64,000 bases of DNA from Paratissierella sp033809995 (lineage in GTDB: Bacteria > Bacillota > Clostridia > Tissierellales > Tissierellaceae). Below the pieces are notes generated by a model. The model saw nothing but the letters and a program-made list of their open reading frames with translations. It searched no databases and had not been told where the DNA came from. The stretch covers positions 7,372 to 71,371 of the forward strand of contig JAPXKQ010000007.1 of the NCBI GenBank assembly GCA_033809995.1, written 5' to 3'. The position numbers were made by a program, and so were the translations under genes. Below are positions 1 through 8,063 of this stretch, piece by piece. The stretch's first letter is position 1. The number at the start of each line of letters is the position of its first letter.

Positions 1-31
1 ATGACACAAGCAATACTTTAGGGTCTTAAAA

Positions 32-105
32 GAGGAGATCCTTCGACTTCGCTAGGGATGATAAACACCAGGGTGTCATTTTAACCGTAGTGGAGAAATC
101 TCCTT
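32..105. repeat. Imperfect palindromic intergenic element ending in a T-run
   Basis: A long imperfect inverted repeat. The left arm reads GGAGATCCTTCGACTTCGCT and the right arm ends GTAGTGGAGAAATCTCC, followed by TTTTT. The core CTTCGACTTCGCT...GATGA with its counterpart TGTCATTTTAACCGTAGTGGAGAAATCTC resembles the dispersed repeats of the type 'CTTCGACTTCGCTCAGGATGACA' found in many genomes. Here the arms have diverged. The hairpin plus T-run could end transcription from the gene upstream of recA. Only one copy is seen in this window. Confidence 0.55.
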
Positions 106-111
106 TTTATA

Positions 112-140
112 TTGACTAATTTTATAATTTATTATAATAT
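112..140 (+). promoter_or_regulatory. Probable sigma-A promoter of recA
   Basis: A TTGACT hexamer (112-117) is followed after 15 nt by TATAAT (133-138), or after 17 nt by TAATAT (135-140). It lies directly upstream of the LexA box and the recA start. The spacing choice is uncertain. Confidence 0.6.
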
Positions 141-149
141 AAAATTGTT

Positions 150-163
150 AGAACTAACGTTCG
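150..163 (+). promoter_or_regulatory. LexA (SOS) box of recA
   Basis: The 14-mer AGAACTAACGTTCG matches the Gram-positive LexA box CGAACNNNNGTTCG at all but the first base. It sits just downstream of the -10, where a bound repressor would block recA. lexA itself is in this window at 10161 and has similar boxes, which makes an SOS regulon link likely. Confidence 0.85.
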
Positions 164-202
164 AATAAATGAAAGGGGTGAATCCAGTTTAACTGGAGTA
201 CT

Positions 203-1243
203 ATGGCAACTGTTAATACTGATAAAAAGAAAGCTTTAGATTTAGCATTAAGTCAAATTGAAAAACAATTTGGTAAGGGATCTATTATGAGATTAGGTGA
301 GGATTCAAAAATAAGTCTAGATGTTATACCTACAGGTTCATTAGATTTAGATATTGCTTTGGGAATTGGTGGTGTACCAAGAGGTAGAATAATTGAAATT
401 TTTGGTCCTGAATCATCTGGTAAAACAACTGTTGCATTACATATAATAGCTGAAGCACAAAAGACAGGTGGAATTGCAGCTTTTATTGATGCAGAACATG
501 CCCTTGATCCAGGATATGCAAAGAAACTTGGAGTAGATATTGAAAATTTAATTATATCTCAACCTGATACTGGTGAGCAGGCATTAGAAATAACAGAAGC
601 TTTAGTTCGTAGTGGAGCTATAGATGTGGTAGTCGTTGACTCTGTTGCAGCGTTAGTTCCAAAGGCTGAAATAGAAGGTGAAATGGGTGATAGCCATATT
701 GGTTTACAAGCAAGACTTATGTCCCAAGCTCTTAGAAAACTAGCTGGTGCTATAAATAAATCTAATACTACAAGTATTTTTATAAATCAACTTAGAGAAA
801 AGGTTGGAGTTATGTTTGGCAATCCCGAAACTACTACCGGTGGTAGGGCCCTTAAGTTCTATGCATCGATAAGAATGGATGTTAGAAGAGTCGATTCTAT
901 TAAGCAAGGTGATGATGTAATCGGGAATAGGACAAGAATTAAAGTAGTAAAGAATAAAGTTGCGCCACCATTTAAACAAGCAGAATTTGATATAATGTAT
1001 GGACTTGGAATTTCTAAAGAAGGTAATATTCTCGATACTGGCGTAAATGCGGATATAATCAATAAAGCTGGTTCTTGGTATAGTTATGGTGACTATAAAT
1101 TAGGCCAAGGAAGAGAAAATGCAAAAGATTTCTTAAAGGAAAACAAAGATGTTTGTAATGAAATAGAAAAGAAGATTAGAATAAAATTTGGTTTAATTGA
1201 AGAAGAAGCTACTAATGTTAGTGAAAAGGAAAACAATAATTAA
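203..1243 (+). CDS. recA: Recombinase RecA
   Basis: RecA of 346 residues, the usual length. It forms ATP-dependent filaments on single-stranded DNA, catalyses homologous strand exchange and stimulates LexA self-cleavage. The Walker A motif GPESSGKT is at residues 68-75, followed by the DAEHALDP and VVDSVAALVPKAEIEGEMGD blocks and the loop 2 region INQLREKVGVMFGNPETTTGG. The start ATG follows a GGAG Shine-Dalgarno sequence only 4 nt away. That GGAG lies in a short inverted repeat (TCCAGTTTAACTGGA, 183-197), which might partly hide it. A LexA box precedes the gene and an intrinsic terminator follows it. Confidence 0.98.
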   Translation: MATVNTDKKKALDLALSQIEKQFGKGSIMRLGEDSKISLDVIPTGSLDLDIALGIGGVPRGRIIEIFGPESSGKTTVALHIIAEAQKTGGIAAFIDAEHALDPGYAKKLGVDIENLIISQPDTGEQALEITEALVRSGAIDVVVVDSVAALVPKAEIEGEMGDSHIGLQARLMSQALRKLAGAINKSNTTSIFINQLREKVGVMFGNPETTTGGRALKFYASIRMDVRRVDSIKQGDDVIGNRTRIKVVKNKVAPPFKQAEFDIMYGLGISKEGNILDTGVNADIINKAGSWYSYGDYKLGQGRENAKDFLKENKDVCNEIEKKIRIKFGLIEEEATNVSEKENNN

Positions 1244-1264
1244 CCTCCTATTTTAGGAGGTTTT
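1242..1264 (+). terminator. Intrinsic terminator after recA
   Basis: CCTCCTA-TTT-TAGGAGG (7-bp stem) immediately follows the recA stop codon, with TTTT after it. The T-run is short, so some read-through into the SbcD-like gene is possible. Confidence 0.75.
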
Positions 1265-1281
1265 CCATTAGGAGTGTATAG

Positions 1282-2256
1282 ATGAGAATATTATATTTTA
1301 CTGATACTCATATAAGGGGAAACAACCCTAAAAATAGAAAAGATGATTTTGTTAAAACACTGGAGGATAAATTAATAGAAATTGTACAATTGATTTCAGA
1401 TAACAATATTGATTATGTAATTCATGGAGGAGATTTGTTTGATCGTCCAGATATTTCTGTGTCTATTGTTAGCCGATTTGCTAGAATATTAAAGGAAATA
1501 AAAGTTCCTTTTTATATAGTAAGTGGAAATCATGATGTTTTTGGTCACAATCCTTTAACTGTTGGAAGAACAATGTTAGGACTATTAAATGATTTAGATT
1601 TTATTAATATAATAAAAGAAAAAGAAAAGATATTATTAACTAAAGATAATATAAAATTACAATTAACTGGACAGCCATATGTATATGATATAGATAATTC
1701 TATAGGTAAAGATGGCTATATTGTAAATGAAATTGAAGATGGTGTCAATTATTCCATACATGTAGTTCATGGAATGTTATTGGACAAACCTTTTGTAAAA
1801 GGTATTCCATATACACTATTGGAAGATATTAAAGAAACTAAAGCAAATATTACCTTGTCAGGACACTATCATGCTGGCTTTAAGACTACTATCATAGATG
1901 ATAAATACTTTATCAACCCCGGTAGTATTGTAAGGATAACTAATAGTCTAAGGGAAATAGAAAGAATACCCCAGGTTGTAGTATTGAGTCTTACTGATAA
2001 AATAGGTATTGAATATATACCTTTGAAATGTGCACAACAGGGCGATTTAGTTCTAGATAGAAGTGAGATTGAAAAACATATATTTAAAGGTGAAAGAATT
2101 TTAGAGTTTAAGCAGACTATTGATGCAGCTTTAGACTTTGAAAAAATGGATATAAATGATGTGTTAATAGAAGTTTCTACTTCAGAAGGAGTTTCAGAAG
2201 AGGTAAAACTTGAAGCCCTTAGAAGAATATCGCTTATTCAAATGAAAGGCTTGTAG
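1282..2256 (+). CDS. SbcD/Mre11-like metallophosphoesterase
   Basis: Calcineurin-type metallophosphoesterase of 324 residues. The metal-binding motifs are in order: DTH near residue 8, GGDLFDRP (~48-55), GNHD (~81-84), VVHGML (~163) and GHYHAGF (~193). Family knowledge: these place it with SbcD/Mre11 nuclease subunits, which process DNA ends together with an SbcC/Rad50 ATPase. The start ATG follows AGGAGTG at suitable spacing. The next gene, 8 nt away, is an SbcC-like ATPase, so the two should work as a complex. It is shorter than typical SbcD (about 380-400 residues) and resembles phage-type gp47 proteins in size. The link to repair is also suggested by its position behind recA. Confidence 0.85.
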   Translation: MRILYFTDTHIRGNNPKNRKDDFVKTLEDKLIEIVQLISDNNIDYVIHGGDLFDRPDISVSIVSRFARILKEIKVPFYIVSGNHDVFGHNPLTVGRTMLGLLNDLDFINIIKEKEKILLTKDNIKLQLTGQPYVYDIDNSIGKDGYIVNEIEDGVNYSIHVVHGMLLDKPFVKGIPYTLLEDIKETKANITLSGHYHAGFKTTIIDDKYFINPGSIVRITNSLREIERIPQVVVLSLTDKIGIEYIPLKCAQQGDLVLDRSEIEKHIFKGERILEFKQTIDAALDFEKMDINDVLIEVSTSEGVSEEVKLEALRRISLIQMKGL

Positions 2257-2264
2257 GTGAGAAA

Positions 2265-3713
2265 ATGAAATTTATAAAGAGGGTTATATTAGAGAACTTC
2301 CAATCTCATAAGTATTCAGTTATAGATTTTAATGAAGGCTTAAATGTTATAGTTGGTCCTTCTGATTCAGGAAAATCAGCAATTATAAGAGGTATAAAAT
2401 GGGCTTTATACAATGAACCTTCTGGTGATTATTTTATTCGTGAAGGAGCAACAGAATGTAGTGTAACTATAGAGTTTAATGATAATGTTATTTTAAAAAG
2501 GTATAGAAGTAAGTATAAAAACATTTATATATTAACAGATAGGGATGGAAATGACATTAAATTTGAAGGTTTCGGATCTGGGGTACCTGAAGAAATAACT
2601 GAAACAGTTGGGATAAAAAAGATTAATTTAGATAGTGATTCTTCAAATGCAATCAATTTGGGGGAACAATTGGAAGGTGCATTTCTACTTTCGGAGAAGA
2701 CATCAGTAAGGGCTAGTGCAATTGGGAGATTGGTTGGTGTCAATATTATAGATGATGCTTTAAAGGATGTATTAAGAGACAATAGAAATTTAAATATAGA
2801 TAAGAAAAATATAGAAGATAATATTCAAAATATAGAAGCAGAAATAAAAAAATATGATTATTTAGATGAATTAAAAATTAAATTTAAAAGACTAGAAAAC
2901 TTAAAAATAAAATTAATAGAATTAGAAAATAAAGTAGATATATTAAATAAATTAAATAAAATCTTAAATGAGGTACAGATAGAGAAGGAAACACAAACTA
3001 TAATATTAAAGAAATTAGAACAAATAGATAATCTTAACGAAATTATTAATTCTGTTGATAATAAAATTTATAAATATAAATCCTTAAACAATTATAATGA
3101 TAATCTAAAAAATATTGCAAATAGAATTGAAGAAAGTAATTATGTTATAGAAAATTTGAAGGATATAGATCTAATAAGGGATAAAATATCCAAATTGGAC
3201 ATCTTATGTAATAAGGTCGAAAAATATAGAGGTATAAGTGATAAATATTCTAAATTGGTAACTGAGAAAGATGCATTAGTTCATACAATTGAAAAACTAG
3301 ATGATTTAGAAGATATAGAAAACAAACTAACAAGTATGAATTATAAGTATATTAAGTTGAAAGATTTGAATTCTGTGAAGGTAAAGTATGATAATATAAT
3401 AAAAAGTATTAGTATAGGTAATGAATATCTTAAAAGATTTAAGGATATAGATAAATGTGAAAAAGATTTGAGTTTATTGGATAACAAATCAAATTTATTA
3501 AGTAATTATATAAATATTTATGACAAACTTTTAATAAATCATAACGAAATAAGCAAGGAATTAAATGTATTAAAAGATATTAATGCATCTATAGATATTA
3601 GTTTAACTAAATACCAGGATTTATTAAAGAAAATTGAAATTTGTCCATTTTGTTTGAGTGACATAGATGACGATAAGATTGAACATATAATAAATCATTA
3701 TATAGGGGGATAA
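2265..3713 (+). CDS. SbcC/Rad50-like ATPase, N-terminal half ending at the zinc hook
   Basis: A 482-residue N-terminal SMC-family half. It begins with the SMC/Rad50 N-terminal fold (MKFIKRVILENFQSHK), Walker A GPSDSGKSA at ~32-40 and a Q-loop-like INLGEQLEG around 136. About 280 residues of Asn/Lys/Ile-rich coiled coil follow, and the protein ends with a CPFC zinc-hook motif some 20 residues before the stop. In canonical SbcC/Rad50 the CxxC hook lies in the middle of one long chain. Here the chain stops just after it, and the returning coil and the Walker B half are in the next two genes. The stop is followed 2 nt later by the next ATG with its own GGGGG Shine-Dalgarno, so this looks like a real split and not a frameshift. 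Confidence 0.85.
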   Translation: MKFIKRVILENFQSHKYSVIDFNEGLNVIVGPSDSGKSAIIRGIKWALYNEPSGDYFIREGATECSVTIEFNDNVILKRYRSKYKNIYILTDRDGNDIKFEGFGSGVPEEITETVGIKKINLDSDSSNAINLGEQLEGAFLLSEKTSVRASAIGRLVGVNIIDDALKDVLRDNRNLNIDKKNIEDNIQNIEAEIKKYDYLDELKIKFKRLENLKIKLIELENKVDILNKLNKILNEVQIEKETQTIILKKLEQIDNLNEIINSVDNKIYKYKSLNNYNDNLKNIANRIEESNYVIENLKDIDLIRDKISKLDILCNKVEKYRGISDKYSKLVTEKDALVHTIEKLDDLEDIENKLTSMNYKYIKLKDLNSVKVKYDNIIKSISIGNEYLKRFKDIDKCEKDLSLLDNKSNLLSNYINIYDKLLINHNEISKELNVLKDINASIDISLTKYQDLLKKIEICPFCLSDIDDDKIEHIINHYIGG

Positions 3714-3715
3714 TT

Positions 3716-3967
3716 ATGGATTATGAAAAGGAGTTAAGTATTTTAAAAGAGAATTTAGAAAAGGCGAAGTCATTAAAATATAGGGCGGAAGCTAGATTAG
3801 AGCAATTAAAACAACAAGAAGATGATATAGTCCAAGAATTAAAAAGCTTAGGTGTAGATCCAAAGGATTTAGATAACGAGATACAAAAGCTGAAAATGGA
3901 AATAAATAATTTATTTAAGGAAGCAAATGAGTTACTTCCAAAGGACTTACTAGAAAAGAGGGGTTAA
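3716..3967 (+). CDS. Small coiled-coil protein between the two SbcC-like halves
   Basis: An 83-residue protein, almost entirely charged heptad-like sequence (for example RAEARLEQLKQQEDD), predicted to be one helical coiled coil. I do not recognise a named family. It is translationally coupled on both sides (2 nt from the upstream stop, 1 nt before the downstream ATG, with GGGGGATAATT and GAGGGGTTAAT as ribosome sites). By position it would supply the part of the returning coil that follows the zinc hook in an intact SbcC. The function is inferred from context only. Confidence 0.7.
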   Translation: MDYEKELSILKENLEKAKSLKYRAEARLEQLKQQEDDIVQELKSLGVDPKDLDNEIQKLKMEINNLFKEANELLPKDLLEKRG

Positions 3968-3968
3968 T

Positions 3969-4628
3969 ATGATTGATAATATTAACTTATTGGATAGTGA
4001 ATTATCTAAATTACAGGATTATATATCTAGAGAAGAAGGTAAAAAAGAAAAACTAGTAGAGCAACTAAACGACAATAAAACTAAAATAATGGCAACAATT
4101 AATGAGATAGAAAAATTGGAAAAAGTTACAATTCTATTTCAAAAGACATCGGTATTTGCAAGAGAACAAGCGAAAAAACAGATAGAGACCTTAGTTACAA
4201 AGTGTTTGCAATATGTTTTTGAAAGTAATATAGAATTTATTATAGAAATTGAGGAATTACGTAATAAAGCTAATGCTGACTTTTATGTTATTAATGAAGT
4301 AGAGGATGTAATTATAAAAACCAAGCCTGAATTATCTAGGGGTGGTGGGGTAGTGGATATTATATCCTTAGCTCTTAGAATAGCTTTTCTGCAAATCCAT
4401 AAACCACAAATACAAGGCCCTTTGATTTTAGATGAACCTGCTAAACATGTTAGTGAAGAGTATATATTTAATGTTGGTGACTTTCTAAAACAAACATCAG
4501 AGATGTTTAATAGACAGATTATAATGGTAACTCATAATCACCATTTATCTGCTATTAGTGACAGCGCTTACAGAGTTCAATTAACAGGTTCTGCAAGCTC
4601 AGTATTACCAATAGGAAACCAATTATAA
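3969..4628 (+). CDS. SbcC/Rad50-like ATPase, C-terminal half
   Basis: A 219-residue protein. It begins with about 65 residues of coiled coil and then carries the C-terminal SMC-type ATPase half: a signature-like SRGGG motif (~122-126), Walker B LILDEPAKHVS (~156-166) and the switch histidine in MVTHNHHL (~191). It has no Walker A, which is on the 482-residue partner gene upstream. The two halves should assemble into one ATPase head, as the two ends of an ordinary SbcC do. The neighbouring SbcD-like nuclease completes the expected complex. A hairpin and a new promoter follow before rny. Confidence 0.85.
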   Translation: MIDNINLLDSELSKLQDYISREEGKKEKLVEQLNDNKTKIMATINEIEKLEKVTILFQKTSVFAREQAKKQIETLVTKCLQYVFESNIEFIIEIEELRNKANADFYVINEVEDVIIKTKPELSRGGGVVDIISLALRIAFLQIHKPQIQGPLILDEPAKHVSEEYIFNVGDFLKQTSEMFNRQIIMVTHNHHLSAISDSAYRVQLTGSASSVLPIGNQL

Positions 4629-4629
4629 C

Positions 4630-4658
4630 TTGACATTGCAATTTAAAAGATATAAAAT
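4630..4658 (+). promoter_or_regulatory. Probable sigma-A promoter of rny
   Basis: A perfect TTGACA (4630-4635) is followed after 17 nt by TAAAAT (4653-4658). It lies immediately after the SbcC-like operon and about 130 nt upstream of the rny ribosome-binding site. Confidence 0.65.
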
Positions 4659-4698
4659 TAAAGTGTGTGTTACTTATACAATGAAATATTGTAGACTC

Positions 4699-4722
4699 AT
4701 AAACCGAGACTACTCGGTTTAT
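4699..4722 (+). terminator. Hairpin in the rny leader (terminator or attenuator)
   Basis: ATAAACCGAG-ACTA-CTCGGTTTAT forms a perfect 10-bp stem. The following sequence ACTTTTATT is a poor T-run. Because it lies downstream of the candidate rny promoter, it may act as a leader hairpin for rny and not only as a terminator of the upstream operon. Confidence 0.5.
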
Positions 4723-4786
4723 ACTTTTATTAGTGAATATGTACTATGGAACTTGAAAATTAAATATCACAAGGAGGTGTTTTGTT

Positions 4787-6319
4787 ATTGATAAATTAAT
4801 TTATATAATTCTTGGCTTAATTATTGGAATTATCGCTGGTTATTTTATTAGGAGATATATAAGCGAAGGGAAAATAAAGAATGCTGAAGGGTTAGCAAAA
4901 AAAATACTTGAAGATGCTGAAAGAGAAGGTGAAGCTCTTAAGAAAGAGCTTCAATTAGAAGCCAAAGAAGAAATTCATAAGTCTAGAAATGAATTGGAAA
5001 AAGAAATTCGTGAAAGAAGAAATGAAGTTCAAAAATTAGAGAGACGTGTTCTTCATAAAGAAGAAACTATAGATAGAAAAGCTGAAACTATAGAAAAGAA
5101 AGAAGAACAAATTTATAAGAAAACCAAGTATTTAGAGGATAAGGAAGCTTCAATTAACGAGATTTATGAAAAACAAATTATGGAATTAGAACGACTTTCA
5201 GGTTTGACCACAGAAGAAGCTAAGGAATTATTATTAGAGGGTATTAGAAAAGAAATTGTACATGAATCCGCAATTATGATTAAAGATATGGAAAGCAAGG
5301 CTAAAGAGGAAGCTGATAAAAAGGCGAGAGAAATAATATCAATAGCTATTCAAAAATGTGCTGCTGATCATGTGGCTGAAACAACTGTAACTGTAGTAGC
5401 ACTACCTAACGATGAGATGAAAGGCAGAATAATTGGTAGAGAAGGTAGAAATATTAGGACATTAGAAACCTTGACTGGCATAGATTTAATTATAGACGAT
5501 ACTCCTGAGGCAGTAGTATTATCTGGATTTGATCCCATTAGAAGAGAAGTTGCTCGTATTGCTTTAGAAAAACTTATAGTAGACGGTAGAATCCACCCAG
5601 CTCGAATTGAAGAAATGGTGGAAAAAGCTAAAAAGGAAGTCGAGAATATTATAAGGGAAGAAGGGGAGCAAGCTGCTTTTGAAACAGGAGTACATGGTCT
5701 TCACCCTGAGATAATAAAACTTCTTGGAAGGTTAAAATATAGAACAAGTTACGGTCAAAACGTCTTAAAACACTCTATTGAAGTTGCTCATCTATCAGGA
5801 ATTATGGCTTCAGAATTAGGTGCAGATGTTAAAGTAGCTAAAAGAGCTGGACTTTTACATGATTTAGGTAAGGCAGTTGACCATGAAGTAGAAGGACCTC
5901 ACGTTGATATTGGAGCAGATATAGCTAAAAAGTATAAAGAATCTAAAGAAGTAATTCATGCTATATCCGCACATCATGGGGATATCGAACCCCAAACAGT
6001 AGAAGCTGTATTAGTCCAAGCTGCTGATGCGATTTCAGCCGCTAGACCTGGTGCTAGACGTGAAACCTTAGAAACTTATATAAAGAGACTTGAAAAATTA
6101 GAAGAGATAGCAAATTCATTCGAAGGTATAGAAAAATCATTTGCTATTCAAGCTGGAAGAGAAATTAGGATAATGGTTAAACCAGAAGAGATTAACGAAA
6201 GTGAAATAGTTCATACAGCAAGGGATATAGTAAAAAGAATAGAGTCAGAATTGGATTACCCAGGACAAATTAAAGTAAATGTAATACGAGAAACAAGGGC
6301 TATTGAGTATGCTAAATAA
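4787..6319 (+). CDS. rny: Ribonuclease Y, probable AUU start
   Basis: RNase Y of about 510 residues, a membrane-anchored endoribonuclease that starts mRNA decay. The N-terminal membrane helix (LIYIILGLIIGIIAGYF) is followed by a long charged coiled coil, a KH domain with GRIIGREGRNIRTLE and an HD domain with GLLHDLGKA and the AHHGD block. It ends in the conserved TRAIEYAK. The frame is open to 4787, but no ATG, GTG or TTG occurs before the TTG at 4994, which would remove the membrane anchor. An ATT codon at 4787 sits 9 nt after a perfect AAGGAGGTG, so AUU is the likely start. Sequence error or a different rare start cannot be excluded. Confidence 0.92.
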   Translation: MDKLIYIILGLIIGIIAGYFIRRYISEGKIKNAEGLAKKILEDAEREGEALKKELQLEAKEEIHKSRNELEKEIRERRNEVQKLERRVLHKEETIDRKAETIEKKEEQIYKKTKYLEDKEASINEIYEKQIMELERLSGLTTEEAKELLLEGIRKEIVHESAIMIKDMESKAKEEADKKAREIISIAIQKCAADHVAETTVTVVALPNDEMKGRIIGREGRNIRTLETLTGIDLIIDDTPEAVVLSGFDPIRREVARIALEKLIVDGRIHPARIEEMVEKAKKEVENIIREEGEQAAFETGVHGLHPEIIKLLGRLKYRTSYGQNVLKHSIEVAHLSGIMASELGADVKVAKRAGLLHDLGKAVDHEVEGPHVDIGADIAKKYKESKEVIHAISAHHGDIEPQTVEAVLVQAADAISAARPGARRETLETYIKRLEKLEEIANSFEGIEKSFAIQAGREIRIMVKPEEINESEIVHTARDIVKRIESELDYPGQIKVNVIRETRAIEYAK

Positions 6320-6362
6320 TAAGATATGATAAATTAAATAAAGTCAAGAGGGGGCTAATTTA

Positions 6363-6623
6363 ATGGATGTATTAAAAGTATCAGCAAAATCAATACCAAA
6401 TTCTGTTGCCGGTGCATTAGCTGGTGTTTTAAGAGAAAAAGGATCTGCTGAAATCCAAGCTATTGGGGCAGGAGCATTAAACCAAGCTATTAAAGCTATA
6501 GCTATTGCAAGAGGCTTTGTTGCACCAAGTGGAATGGATCTTATTTGTATACCAGCCTTCACAGATATAGAAATAGATGGTGAAGAAAGAACAGCAATAA
6601 AGTTAATAATTGAACCTAGATAG
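6363..6623 (+). CDS. spoVS: Stage V sporulation protein S
   Basis: SpoVS of 86 residues, the usual length. It is a small alpha/beta (Alba-like) protein needed for late sporulation and coat assembly in Bacillus. Family hallmarks are the N-terminal LKVSAKS, the central AIGAGALNQAIKAIAIARG and the C-terminal IDGEERTAIKLIIEPR. The gene follows rny by 43 nt with a GAGGGGG Shine-Dalgarno sequence, the same neighbourhood as in Bacillus (rny-ymdB-spoVS) but without ymdB. A strong terminator ends the unit. Confidence 0.97.
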   Translation: MDVLKVSAKSIPNSVAGALAGVLREKGSAEIQAIGAGALNQAIKAIAIARGFVAPSGMDLICIPAFTDIEIDGEERTAIKLIIEPR

Positions 6624-6625
6624 TT

Positions 6626-6652
6626 AAAACCTGCCTTAAGGCAGGTTTTTTT
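6626..6652 (+). terminator. Intrinsic terminator after spoVS
   Basis: AAAACCTGCC-TTAA-GGCAGGTTTT followed by TTT: a 10-bp perfect stem with a T-run of seven. It is a strong Rho-independent terminator. The T-run is followed by TATAACGAATAGG, a motif that recurs in the intergenic repeats of this window. Confidence 0.92.
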
Positions 6653-6731
6653 ATAACGAATAGGTTTGTACTTTATGAAATCTTATATAGAATATTTTAC
6701 ATATAGGTATTTTCTTGAGGAGGTTTTATTA

Positions 6732-7556
6732 ATGAAATATGATTTACATGCTCATACATCTTATTCGGATGGACTATTGAGCCCAGCTAAACTAATTGAT
6801 TTGGCTGTTAAGCAAGGCTTACAGGGGATTGCCATAACTGATCATGATACAATAGAAGGAATAGATGAGGGAATTAGATATAGTAGGAGATACGATAATT
6901 TTAAAGTAATACCAAGTATTGAGTTTGGCACTGTATATGAAGATGAAGAGGTTCATATTCTTGGGCACTTTATTGACTTTAAAAATGAGGAACTAATCAA
7001 TATAACCAAAAAGCTAAGATTAGAAAGAGTTAATAGAGGGATTAAGATGATAAATAAATTAAATGAATTAAATATGGATATAACTATTGATGATGTAAAG
7101 AGACATTCTGGAGACAATTATATTGGTAGACCTCATATAGCGAGAGCATTAATAGATAAAAAATTTGTAACATCTATTGAAGAAGCGTTTGAGAAGTATC
7201 TTAATAGGGGTATGCCTGGATATGTTGAAAGGTTTCACCTTAGTATAGAAGATACTATTAATCTAATTAAAAGGACAAAAGGTATAGCAACTCTTGCTCA
7301 CCCTGGTCTATTGAAAAATAAGTCTATAGTGGATTATACTATATCAAAGGGCATACAGGGTTTAGAATGTATTTATTCCAAACATTCCGTTGAAGATACT
7401 GAATATTTTATAGAATTAGCAAGAAAGAAGAATTTAATTATTACAGGTGGATCAGATTATCATGGTGATTTAGTAGGGGGTGAATTAATTTTAGGTAAGT
7501 TTTACATTGATATCAATGAAATTCCAGTAATGAGGGGGAAAATCAATAATGTATAA
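6732..7556 (+). CDS. PHP-domain phosphoesterase
   Basis: A 274-residue PHP (polymerase and histidinol phosphatase) domain protein, of the group that includes RNase AM/YciV and 3',5'-nucleotide phosphatases. Metal ligands are seen in HAHTSYSDG (residues ~5-13), TDHDT (~37-41), the E of PSIEFG (~65), a GRPHIARAL block (~137), LAHPG (~199) and the C-terminal SDYHG (~248). The ATG at 6732 is preferred because GAGGAGG lies at good distance. An in-frame upstream ATG at 6666 would add 22 residues without a ribosome site. The stop codon overlaps the start of the PadR gene by 8 nt. The exact substrate cannot be told from the sequence. Confidence 0.88.
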   Translation: MKYDLHAHTSYSDGLLSPAKLIDLAVKQGLQGIAITDHDTIEGIDEGIRYSRRYDNFKVIPSIEFGTVYEDEEVHILGHFIDFKNEELINITKKLRLERVNRGIKMINKLNELNMDITIDDVKRHSGDNYIGRPHIARALIDKKFVTSIEEAFEKYLNRGMPGYVERFHLSIEDTINLIKRTKGIATLAHPGLLKNKSIVDYTISKGIQGLECIYSKHSVEDTEYFIELARKKNLIITGGSDYHGDLVGGELILGKFYIDINEIPVMRGKINNV

Positions 7557-7926
7557 AGGCGAAAGGCAAAGACAATTTCCAACAACGATAAGTACAACTT
7601 CATTTGTTAAATTATATATCTTACATCTATTAACTGAAAAAAGTTACTATGGGAACAAAATCAAAGATGAAATAGAAAGAAGACTAAATGGAAAATGGAG
7701 TCCAAGCCCAGGTATGATTTATCCTTTACTTAGGCAATTAGAGGAAGAGGGATATGTTGAAAGTTGGTGGGAAGAGCCAAATAAAAGAACTATAAGAAGA
7801 TATAAAATTACAGATCTAGGATTAAATCATTATAAGATAATTAAATTACAAAATAAAGCTTCATTCGATGACTCTTTGAGTATCATAAATAATGTATTGA
7901 AGGATATTTATAAACAAGGCTTCTAA
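7549..7926 (+). CDS. PadR-family transcriptional regulator
   Basis: A 125-residue PadR-like winged-helix regulator. The family block ILHLLTEKSYYGNKIKDEI is followed by SPGMIYPLLRQLEEEGYV and the wing region RRYKITDLG. These regulators usually repress nearby transport or stress genes. The start overlaps the end of the PHP gene (ATGTATAA), so the two are probably translated together. No operator was identified. The stop codon lies inside the first hairpin of a repeat element, which probably serves as its terminator. Confidence 0.9.
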   Translation: MYKGERQRQFPTTISTTSFVKLYILHLLTEKSYYGNKIKDEIERRLNGKWSPSPGMIYPLLRQLEEEGYVESWWEEPNKRTIRRYKITDLGLNHYKIIKLQNKASFDDSLSIINNVLKDIYKQGF

Positions 7927-8034
7927 CTAAAGTATTATTAAATTAATGAGGCCTTTTTTGAAACTCATTGAGGTCAAAACAGTTAATTATATAAAAGGAT
8001 ATTAAAAGTAGAACTTTCTTATTCGTTATAAAAT
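7916..8034. repeat. Paired-hairpin intergenic repeat, copy A
   Basis: First hairpin AAGGCTTC/GAGGCCTT followed by TTTTTT, then the shared string TTGAAACTCATTGA, then AGTAGAACTTTCTTATTCGTTATAAAA. Copies at 23331 and 41299 share this architecture. In this copy the left arm of the second hairpin (GGAAAGTTC elsewhere) is lost, so it is the most decayed. It occupies the gap between the PadR and aminotransferase genes. Confidence 0.7.
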
Positions 8035-8063
8035 AACATAAAAATTCTGATTGGAGGAGTATT

